The translations under genes and the position numbers were made by a program. Below, one piece after another: positions 30,201 to 42,200 of a DNA stretch of 64,000 nucleotides. Below the pieces are notes generated by a model. The model was not told the DNA's origin and searched no databases. It was given only the letters and a program-made list of their open reading frames with translations. The stretch spans positions 31,907,561-31,971,560 of the forward strand of contig NC_088775.1 in the NCBI RefSeq assembly GCF_954871325.1, given 5' to 3'. The stretch comes from Gordionus sp. m RMFG-2023 (lineage: Eukaryota > Nematomorpha > Gordioida > Chordodea > Parachordodidae). Numbering within the stretch: position 1 is the first letter of the stretch; each line of letters opens with the position of its first letter.

Positions 30201-33200
30201 TCTAAAAATCTTGATCTCGAACTTTCAAATCATTAATTCAGTTTTGCTGTAGCCATTCGCTTAAATGTGACAGCCTCAGTTTCATATAAGTGCGCCAAGT
30301 GCAAAAAGCCAGTAAGTCAAACTGGTCGTCATTACCTCCAAAGCGTCTTTAGCATTGGACGCTCCGGCATGACAGTTGCAATGCTCTCATAAAACGAGCT
30401 TGAGGAGTCTGATTAATCTAGATTTTCTTCTTCTTCCCTAAATTATTTAGAATCCCCTCCCTTCCCCTCTTCTTTCTCATATAATCATTTGCATTAATTA
30501 TATTTCCATTATATTTATTATTATACTTTGTATTATGAAGTCGTTGTTTGTTAAATTTCTTGAATTTTCTAGAATTATGTTTTGGATATCATTTTATTTT
30601 TATATTTAACCCTTCAATACTCCGGTGGGGGAATATGAGACCCCAGACTTGCTAGAATTGATATAATATGATCTGGAATCTTCAGTAGCTTCATCAAATA
30701 TATCTTATATATTTAAATTTCATATATTTTGGCTGAATAGTTTTTAAGAATAAACATTTTGTGACTGATTGGAGTTTGTGAGACCCCACCAGAGTAAATA
30801 CGTATTTTTTTTATTTTTTAATAATTATCTCATTTTTCAAATTATTTTTATCATTTATTATGATTTTCACATATTCTGAAAGTAAATATAATAAAATTAT
30901 TTAAAATGTAATATCATTTTTCATATAAAGTTGGATGTGAAAAAATAACATTATTATCATATCCAAAGAAAGAAAAGGGTGTTATAAGGCTATCAACTTT
31001 CCACCATAATAAAAATGTTGATACAAATGATAAAAGCAAGCCTAAAATTATAACATTTTATAATATGACTAAAGGTAGGTTAGATATGGTGTATTGAATG
31101 ACAAAAAATGATACAATTTTAAGCAGATCTTACACACTTCTAAACATAATATCAATTAATTCACATCATATAGCAAACACAAAAATATCCATACAAGAAG
31201 TAATTTCATATATAAAATGTCAATTGAACTTATTAAGCCATATTTAGAAGTACAGCAAAAATTATCAGATTGTCCTGACTTTTGAAGGAATCCATATGCA
31301 AGATATTAGGTAAAGTTCAAAATATAAATCTTATTCACTCAAGAGGAAGGTGCAGTATGTGTCCTAGAGATAAAGATGAGAAAACAAAATATTTTTGAGA
31401 AATATGGGGAAAAAAATAATGTTTGGATCATATTAATACTTTATGTGATAAGTCAAAATTAACATATTTCAATGTCCTAATTTTTTATATGTTTGCATGT
31501 ATATTAATGTAAATCTTGTTTTATATTGACGAATAAATATCATAATAATGAATTATAATGATGATATGATAGATAAATTATTTTTTCAATTTAATTTAAT
31601 AAAAGTAAACTATTTTTAGAAAATTTTGGCACAAATTATAATTATCCTCATTATTTTTAATCTAAGCTTAATAAATTAAAATAAATATTTTATCAAGTTT
31701 AAGGTTTGATCTATCTTATATCCAAATATTAAATCAAAATATTAAATACAAAAGGAGGTATATACATTCGAAATTGGGGTCTATTAAACCCCACCAGAGT
31801 ACTAACGTCATTTTTTTATTGAAGGGTTAAAATAGGTTATAATTATTTATTTTCAATAAATTTATATGGCAAAAACGCGATCTACAGGGGCAGATGAAGG
31901 GATTATATTACATTTAATAAGCTAAAGTGGGGAATTTATAAAAACATTTATTGTTTTGCTCTTTGTTTCAAAAAATTGAGATATGTTATCCTCCTCTAAT
32001 CCTTCCTCTACTTCCTCGTCAAAAAAAAGGATAACTCGAAATTAAAAGATCTTGCATTATCATTTCTAGGATTTCCATTGATTTTTTTTCAATAACGTTA
32101 TAACACTGCCGGGTTCTCTTGAATAATGTATGTCACAATCGTGTCAATTCAAAAGTATATCGTAAATTGATATATCCCAAGGTATATTAATAAGTTTAAA
32201 GGAAAATAGAGTGAGAATAATTTATTTTTGAATTTGTTAGTCTCAAGAAAATGATTAAATATTTTGAACAACTTATTGGAAAATTTTACGTTTATAACGA
32301 TTCGGAGTTTATTAGACTCCGGTGTATATTTATAAAAATATAAAGTGTCATTATTATTACTAATATGAAATATTATAAAAATCATTAATAAATAATGAAA
32401 ACCAAACCAGAATTAATATACAAAATTCCAAAATTGGTTGGACCACTCACTGAGAACTTAGACAGAATATTAAGTTATTTTTCGACCAGCACATTACCGG
32501 ACTCTATTAAAATAAATACTTTACTTAATAATTTATCTGATGATGTGTTTGATAATATTAAATCAATTTGCTCTGATACCGATATTAGATCTTAAGATAG
32601 TGATTAAGAAATTAACTTACCTTTTACCTGTACAAGATAAAAAATATTTTAATAAACAAATTCAACTTATTACAGCAGAATTCGCGTGAGAATTTCATGC
32701 AATGGTACATAAGAGTATTAAAACTGCATAAAAAATGTAACTTTTCAGACGACAATTGATTATAAGAAAAATTACGTGCGTCTACCTTAAATGACAAAAT
32801 AAAATATAAATTTTGTAAAAATATTAATTTAACCTTAAATGAAATGGTGGAGCTAGGAATTAGATTAGATAGTATTAATGATAAATCAGATATTGATAAT
32901 ATAAGTTATATGAATAATGATAAAAAGTCTGATAAAGATAAAAACCTTAACAATAGAAATAGAAATGACAATAATAATTATTTTAGACCTGATAATAATT
33001 TTAGAAATAATTATGAAAATAGAGATAATAATAGAAATAGAGATAGGAATTATAACAATAATTTTAGATAGTATGATAGGAATTACGGTAATAATAATTC
33101 GAGATGCCAAGATAATTATAATAACTATAACTACAACAACTATCGCTACAACAATATTAATCAATCTAATTATGGTAGAAATAATACATGGCATGATAAT

Positions 33201-36200
33201 AATCAAAGAAAACAGATCCAATATGGTGACGGAAATCGTAACATTTACCAAACAACAATTCAATTAATTATAGAGATAGCGACAATAATCAGAGAAAGCA
33301 AATACAATATAACAACAATTCAAATAATTATAGAGGTAGCGACAACAATAATAGAAAGCAAATACAATATAACAACAACGATTACAATATGTATATTGAA
33401 GAAATTATTGAAGAGAAAGTCAAAGATGATAACGATTTCAATGTTAACAACTTATCTGGGGACATGCTTAATGACAAAGATAATGCATTTATGACTACTT
33501 TAAAAGTGAACGATATTGTTACGAGTATGCAAGTCGATACAGGCTCCAAACCTACTATTATACCTCATGGACTGGCTAAAAAACTTGGTATTAGAGATGT
33601 TAAAAAATCCGAGTTACAACTTACCGCTTATGACGGAAATTTAATCAAGATCATCGTCATTACTCAAGTTAAAGTGACTTATGAAGGTATCTCTAAATAC
33701 TTAGACGCGGTAGTCGTTGAATCAAGAAAAAATGCCTTGTTGGGACGTACATGGATCAACGCTTTCAAAAATATTTTAAATAAATTTATAGCTAATGTTG
33801 ACACTAATTATGAAGATGAAATAAAAAAATTGATTAAAGAGTGTGAATCCAAATTGACTAATGGGCCAATCAACAAGTGTCAAGTTACATTTAAAAAGAA
33901 ATGTCCAACCTAAAATTAAACCGCTAGACGTATTCCTTATTCAAAAATTGATCTTGTAAGTAGACCTGTGCGCCGCCGGCAATTTTATTCACGCCGGAAC
34001 AGCCGCCGATTGAGATCAGCGGCGTAAGCCGGCTAGCCGCCGATTTTTTTATGGCGGAGGCGCGGCGTGTATAATATTTAGAATGTTGTTTAATTATATT
34101 TATATATTAAATTATTATTATTTAAATTTGAATATTAACATTAATATAATAAAACATGAATTGTATTCTATTGCTTTATATAATAGAATAGTGTATATCA
34201 TTTACATTCATTCATACACCATATTCATTTCGGCTATATTAATTATTTTTATGGATTTGCGCTTTTTAAACCACCCTATATACAATTATGAAATAACAAC
34301 TCTCTCTACTAATCAAAAATCAAGTTATGTGTGGAAGTACTTTGGAAATCTTATTTTGAAGAATAGAATAAGAAAAGCACGATAATGCCTGATTATATTT
34401 ATTGTGAACCTTGTTTAAAATTGGGGAAAAAAGATGAGAAGATTCGGATAAAAATAATCCATTTTCACAGTAATTTATTTTAATTTTAGACTTATATTTA
34501 TATATAATTTATATTTTAGTTATGATATCAAATGCTATAGCAAAAAGATAAGTACGAGTAATCTTTCTCGACACTTAATTAATGTGCATAAAATATCAGA
34601 AAAAACTAATAATAATAAATCCATTCAAACTCTAAAAATGTTTCTAAAACCAACACCAACATGTAGCAAGAACATAAAAGATAATTAATGTTTATTAATA
34701 TTCATTTTAAATTTTTAACTGGTTTGTTAAATTAATTTTATTAAGCTCTATTTGTTCAAAACAACTAAATTTTTTAGTTTGTTTTGTCAGCTCTTATTTT
34801 GAGATCTTTTTAATGTATAAACTTAATATATAATTTATTAAAATAATTATGTAAAACTTTAAAACAACTAAATTTTTAGTTTGTTTATTGTCAGCTCTAT
34901 TTTGAGATCCTTTTAATGCATAATTTAAATTTATTAAAATAATCATGTAAAACTTTAAAACAACTAAATGTTTAGTTTGTTTATTGTCAGCTCTACTTTG
35001 AGATCCTTTTAATGTATAAACTTAATATATAATTTAAATTTATTAAAATAATTATGTAAAACTTTAAAACAACTAAATTTTTAGTTTGTTTATTGTCAGC
35101 TCTATTTTGAGAACTTTTTAATGTACAAACTTAATATATAATTTATTAAAATAATTATGTAAAACTTTAAACAACTAATTTTTTAGTTTGTTAATTGTCA
35201 GCTCTATTTTGAGATCCTTTTAATGCTTAAACTTAATGTATAATTTAAATTTATTAAAATAATTATGTAAAATTTTAAAACAACTAAATTTTTAGTTTGT
35301 TTATTGACAGCTCTATTTTGAGATCTTTTTAATGAATAAACTAAAAATATATTTTATTAAATTATGTAAAACTTTATTTTGAAAGTTCATAACTAAATCA
35401 AATTTTTTATTTGTTTCTCTTTTTTAAATATCTTTTTTCTAATAGGGCGAAATTATGTTTTGATGTGCTGCTTAGATTTATTGCCATTTGATTCTATAAG
35501 CAATAATGGGATGACAGATTTTCTAAAGGTTTAAAATTTAAATGAAATGATTATTAAAAAATAAATTGCCTAAAAAAATAGAAATATAAGATAATTGATT
35601 CCTCGTCAGAATTGCCTAATAGGACAACTATTGTCGGGGAGCACTAGATGATGTTTATTGTTCTATAAAGGCACATGTTTTAAACCTGATTGATGCTGGT
35701 CCAAAATTTTGTTCCATTACTTTTGATTTATGGACCGATCATTTCAAGCGGCGAAATTATATTACATTTAGTCTTTATCATTTAGATGAAAATTTTGATT
35801 TAAAATATTTTACCCTGGCAACCCGAAATGTGACTCAAAAGCATACTGGGGAAACCATATTATCGGAGATTGATGGTATCGAAGAGGAGTTTCATTTAAA
35901 AGCCAAAATAATACAAATGGTAACTGATGCAGGGGCAAATGTCAAAAGAAGCGTCAGATTGGGGGATTATGAGCATCATTTATGCTTAGGCCATGGATAA
36001 AATAATTTGGTTACAGTTGAAGGCATAAAAAAAGTTGCCAGAATTGATAATCTCCTTAAAAAAATTAGAGAAATTATTTCAGCCCTCAGATATCGAGTAG
36101 CTGATCTGGAATGTGAAATTGAAGATGAGCATCGTAAATGTCTACAGTCAATTTATGAGACAGGTCATATCTTGGATATTGATGATTCTGATCCATACCT

Positions 36201-39200
36201 TGATGACCATTTTGATAACGAAGCGGATAATACAAATGTCATTACACCAACCAATCTATATAATACAAAAACGTTAAAATTAAATTGCCCTACCCGCTGG
36301 CACAGCATATTAATTATGCTAGAAAGTGTTCGTAGCGTGAACAAAAATCCTATTAATAATGTTTTGAATAAAATAGGAAAACAATGTTTAAAACTTTTTA
36401 ATAATGAATGGGATATGATTGACGAGCTTTATGCCGTATTAATTCCATTCCGAGAGTCGGTGGAATTTCTTTCCTCCCAAAAGGGATCGACTATAAATCT
36501 AGGGTTATTATTTCGCAGTGAAATAGAAACCCACATACAGATCAATATATCTGATTCCTCAGATATTATTTGTTTAAAAGAAAATATGCAAAAAAAGCTT
36601 GACCATAGGTTTCCCATTACTGAACTTCAAGTTATTTTATATTTTTATTAATAAAATTATATTTTGAACATTAGATATTAGCGACTCTTCTTGATCCCAG
36701 ATTTCAAAATCTGAAAATTGTGTCAGAATATTTAAATTCAAATTCTACTACATCATTGCAATTTTTAACAAGACATTTAAAATTTTTAGAAAATGATAAA
36801 AATGCACAAAGTGAAATCCAAGTTGAAGATAATGGAGAGACTTCCAGTTCTTATATCGCCAAAATAGCTCGTAAACATTCCATTCCAGGCAGTGATTATA
36901 ACAATATAAGTAATTTAGAACAAGAATGCCATATTTTGCTAAGCCAAAATAATATCCCAGAAGAGGATGCATTAACCTTTTGGAAGAAAAAGCAACTGGA
37001 ACTTCCTAGGCTTGCTAATTTAGCTAGGAAGGTTCTTTGTATACCTGCAACCAGTACACCCAGCGAAAGAATTTTTTCCATTGCTGGATTAATACTCAAT
37101 GCAAAAAGGACTTCTTTATGTCCCACCAATCTTGATAAAATTCTATTTATTCATGATAATTATAATTTAGCTAAATCTGAATTCTGATTTATTATATTTC
37201 TTACTTAATATTTTGTTTGCATTCCAAATATATATTTGTTATAATAAAAATCAATAGAATATTACTAATATGTGTTGTTTATGTGACTCTGATCTGAGTG
37301 AAAATTCAATTCCTTAGTCTATTTCTGAGAATGAGAAAATACATGAATTTAAATTGAAGTGAGACAGGAAATAATTTAAGAAATAAACTATGTTAACAAT
37401 GTGTTAGAAAAGAGCGCCAAATTATAAAAAAATGTAATACATTGATTTATAAATTAAATTTATTAAAAAAATTTTTTTTAATAAATATCGCGCTGCCGCC
37501 GACAATTTAGTAGGCGGGCCGTCAATTGAGACATCGGCGCACAGGTCTACTTGTAAGCAATGAACTTAAAAAATGGATACATGATAAAATTATTGAGCCG
37601 GTGAATGATGTCCGATAGACAAGTCCTGTTACCGCGTCTACAAAGATGATGGGAGCATTAGGCTATGTGCTGATTTTAAGGACACTGTAAACCTATCTAG
37701 AAGATTTCAGATACCCTCTACCACGAATCAATGATCTAATAGCTAAACCTTCAGAAGGAAAGAAATTTTCGAAGATTGACTTTAAAAATGTTTTCTTACA
37801 GGTCCCGAAGAAATATTTTAACTATATCTACGCACAAAGGATATTACCAATTTACTAGACTTCCTTTTGGGCTAAAGACCTCATCTGCAATCTTAAACAG
37901 ATCATGGATCATCTTCGGTGACATGGATGACGTCATATTTTATATTGATGATTTACTTATAACTGAGAAAAACGATGAAGCTCACCTTAATAACATAAAA
38001 AAAGTGTTTGATAGAATATCATCGTTTGGGCTAATACCTAACTTCAACAAAAGTGTGTTTTTCAAAAACAAAGTGAGGTTCCTGGGTCATAATATTGACG
38101 CCAAGGGGATTCATGCTAATCACGACAAAATTGAAGTATGCCAGAACCAAAATCAGCTGCTGAATTATCAACATTTCTGGGAATGGCTGGCTACTATAGA
38201 AAATTTTTGAACAATTTTGCAGAAATAGCCGATCCTCTATATAAAATCGTCAACAAAGAAAAATGAGCTTGGAACTTAGAACACTCTAAAAGTTTTAATA
38301 ATCTAAGAAGTTGATTAGTCTTCTTCCTGCTTTGACATATTTTAACACTGAATTACCTATAGGGATAGCCACTGACGCATCTAAATGTGGTTTAGGAGCT
38401 GTATTATTTCATATTGAAAAAGATGGTAAAGAAAAACCTATAGCTTTAGCGTCGAGAACTTTATTAAAATCAGAAATGAGCTATACCAATATTGAGCGTG
38501 AGGCTGTCGCTATTATGTTCGCTATAAAGAGGTTCCAGGAATATTTAATTGGCACAAAATTTACAATTATTACTGACCATAAACCTCTAGTTCACATCTT
38601 TACCTAGGGTCTTAAGGATAATAGTACCATGTCCTTAAGACTCCAGAAGTGGAATATAACATTAGGTGGATATGATTTTAATATAAAGCATAAAGCCGGT
38701 AAATATAATGTTGTTCCTGATTGTCTCTCGAGATTACCACAAGAATGTCATGATGAAGCTGTTGAAAATATCACTATAATAAATGAATATGGAGATTTAC
38801 CTATTAATTTTAATCAAATTCATGATGAAACTTTGAAAGATATTGAATTAAAACAAGTCATAAAAGATATTAAGAACAGGCCTATAATGAACAATATTTA
38901 TAAAAACATTGAATTGGAATTAAGTATAATTAAAGATTGTCTTTACAAGAGCAACAGAATCATAATTCCGTCTTCTATGAAAAAAAATGTACTACAGTCA
39001 TTATATGAAGGTCACTTGGGAGCAGGAAAAATCAAATCCTTAGCCAAAGATTACATGTGGTGGTCTGATATAAATAATGACATAGAAATGGAAGTGAAAA
39101 GTTGTGACGATTGTAACATATATCATGATAATCCTAAAAAGATATAAAAACCATGGGTTTCGGCAACTAAACTGTTTGCATAGATTATGCGGGTCCGTTC

Positions 39201-42200
39201 TTCACAAGAAATTGGTTGATAATAATCGATGCCTACAGCAAATTCCCAATTATTATTCCTGTTAAAAATATTACGACTGATGTTACTTTAAAAGAAATAT
39301 TTAAAACTATTTCGCTATATGGAATGCCTGAAACTTAGTTACGGATAACGGCACTAACTTTACAAGTAACGATTTCGAAAAATTTTGCAATAATTATGGT
39401 ATCAAACATGTGCTCACATCTGCTTATCACCAGCAATCCAATGGCCAGGTAGAACGCATGGTAAGAAAGTTCAAAACACATATGAATATTAAAATTGACT
39501 TAGACATCGCACTTGACAAATTTTTATTTAATTACAGAGATACGCGTAATGATACTACAGGAGTTACACCATCTCAGAGAATGTTCAATCGAGATATTAG
39601 AATTAAATGGGACTTATTAAAACTGTTGGAGGAGAAGGAGAACAAGATAAACGTTACTTTACCACGAAATAGAACCTTTAACGTAGGAGATTTTGTTTGG
39701 TACAAAGTACAAGGTGATGACAAATAGTGCAAAGGCATGGTCACACACAAAGAAAGTAACATGATGTTCCGAGTTAAGACAGATAAAGGTATTTTGAGGA
39801 GACATTTAGATCAATTAAGAATTAGAAACTGTTTTAAAACACTTATTAATTATGACTCTAATGATTCTTTTAAGGAGGGAAGTGTGGACAAAAATATAAA
39901 AATTACTGATAAAAATGATATAACACCGATTTCTAGACCAATGCGAATTAAACAAAAACCTGTTTATTTAAAAGACTACATAACTTAAAATATAAAAATA
40001 AAATAAATATTAAAATGCATAAAGTAAATTAAATATTAAAACGCTTACGCTAAAACGCAAAAAATGAAACCGCTGAAAATATTATATAACAATCTTATTG
40101 ATTTATCATTCTTCATTTATTCTTATATCCAACTTGATGAACTATTATTTCTCATTATTCGCAACTTACTGATGATAATAACAATTTTGAAAATTGATAA
40201 TAATAACGACTGAGCATTACAAGCAAGCTATATGACAAATTCACGATATATAAGGACAACTTACGATAAGGATATCAAGCTTACGATTTAAACAAACCAA
40301 CGATTACTATGACTTATGAAACAACTTGATGGTCAAAATGTTAAAACATTTGGACAACAAACTAACTATGACAATACAATTAAACTTATGTGAAGGCTTC
40401 TTTAGAAGAAGGAGAATGTTGAATAATATAATTTTAGTTTTACAATTTGTAACCTTTATTTTAGTTTTCAAATGGTAACCTTTATTTTAGTTTTCTTATG
40501 GTAACCTTTATTTTAATCGTAACTTATATTTTAGTTTATTTTAAGATTATATTTTTATTTTAGTTAAATATTATTTTTTGTAAAAATATATATATAGTAA
40601 ATGGATGAACATTTTTTAATAATAATAAAAAAATATAGTGAGAATAATTTTAAAATGATTTTAAGCATCTCTATTTTTAATTTTACCCAATATGATTCCT
40701 ATCACAAATTTAAATTTTGATATTTTTAATACCCTTAATGCTCACGGGTTACATTGCAACAATTTTATTTCTTTTTCTCCTAAATTTTACTATAAAGCAT
40801 ATTTAGAATCATATATACAAACTAGCTAATTACCCCTCAACCTCGTCATTCTTGACGGGTTATTAGCTAGTTTAGTTATAAACATTCATAAATTATTTTT
40901 TAAATTTGCTCAAATGTCACAATGTGCAGTAATAAACTGCAATTCCATATTGGATAATTTTTGATGTATTTGTTATGTTAATTTTCATAAAATTTTCTTT
41001 ATAATAAAAGTTAAATTTGTATAAATGTTTAAAAGGCTGGTGTACAATAACATGTAAGTTTTAATAAAATATTTAGATTTAAAAATTATTTACAATAAAA
41101 ACTGCAATTCCAAAAAAATAGCTCCTAAGCAATGACGAACTACGTCACGCCATAGGTCTTAGACTTAATTGCGATATGGTAATGCCTTACCACTGTATCC
41201 TTTGTCAAACGTCGGTCAACTCCAAAGGCCATACACTGCAAGCGCTGTAGAGGTAGATTCATTAGGCATTCAAAATGCAATGATACCATTGCCAGGGCCT
41301 TAAAATCAGCCAGCATCCCATCAGCCCTCGAACCTACTGGCCTTTACAATTCCGATGGTAAGCTGCCCAATGGTTCGACTATGATCCCTTGGAAGAAGGG
41401 GGAATTCCTAACCTGGGATTTCTCATGCATCGATCCTCTTGCCCCTTCCAATATAAATAGAGATGTCATACTAGATGCCGAGGCGAATAAACTAGCTAAA
41501 TATTCGCCATCTCTTCCCGCCAATTATACATTCCTACCCTTAATCGCCACTCTAACGTCGTTCGGCTCTCATGCCCTGGCCTTCTTTAAAGAGCTGGGAA
41601 AACGGATCTCTGCTAGGACCGAGGATCCCAACAAGGGATTCTACCTACGCCAAAGATTAGCCATAAACATAGTGAAATACAATTACCTCAGCTTTATTTT
41701 CCACTATCCGAAACCCCCTAATTGAATACTATGCATAGGATAGACTTTGGCCATTTTGCTGGCTATTATAATGTTAACGCTAAAAGGGAACTTGAATCTC
41801 AATCAATAATAAAAATAGCAAGAATTAATAACTTGATATAATTGTGATTTACCAATATTATACTTTTTTTACTATTATTAAAACTTACATTGTAATAACA
41901 TATTATTATATAGATATATATGATGCAAATAAAATATATTATTTGTTTTTTAATATATATTATTAATTATAATTTGTAAATGAAAAATTTGTGAAAATAT
42001 GTTTTTTAATAAAGTATTTACATTTTGAATTCAATAACTTTTTCATATTTGATATATTAATTTTCATATAATATACTTGATAGCTAATAATAAAAAGTTA
42101 TTTGTTAAATACTAAACTTTCAAATAAATACAGTACAATACACTCTTATTTACAATTCAACTTAATTTTTTTTACTGCTCAATATTATACCCAAATCGTT

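Larger units (their letters stand above)
33961..37549 (+). mobile_element. hAT element inserted in the Gypsy fossil
   Basis: Inverted ends TAGACCTGTGCGCCG; perfect 8-bp target duplication CTTGTAAG at 33953-33960 and 37550-37557. Subterminal GC-rich GCCGCCGGC/GGCGGCG DNA at both ends. Contains a BED-finger piece, an about 105-bp tandem repeat, and a hAT transposase with its catalytic and dimerisation parts. At 3.6 kb it is close to full length but decayed. Confidence 0.92.
32395..40670 (+). mobile_element. Ty3/Gypsy fossil split by a hAT (intron 3)
   Basis: Parts in order: gag with an extremely Asn/Asp/Arg-rich tail (32.4-33.4 kb), retropepsin-like protease with DTGSKPTIIPHG and a 'LLGRTW' strand (33.4-33.9), then, beyond the inserted hAT (33961-37549), reverse transcriptase (37.55-38.2), RNase H with TDASKCGLGAVL (38.3-38.7), and integrase zinc and core parts (38.9-39.7). 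A purine tract near 40405 followed by TGTTGAATAATATAATTTTA suggests a 3' LTR at about 40418-40670; no 5' LTR was recognised. Broken, with roughly half a dozen breaks besides the hAT; older than the hAT within it. Different family from the intron-11 element. Confidence 0.85.

Noticed and set aside
32886-33267. Ile-rich frames on both strands
   Set aside because: Shadows of the Asn-rich gag tail of the Gypsy fossil (AAT/ATT reading).
34690-35370. CRISPR-like array
   Set aside because: Units are about 105 bp, directly adjacent without unique spacers, and the context is eukaryotic.
41381-41725. 114-codon frame as a host gene
   Set aside because: Matches the endonuclease end of R2-type LINEs and continues upstream out of frame with its zinc knuckle.
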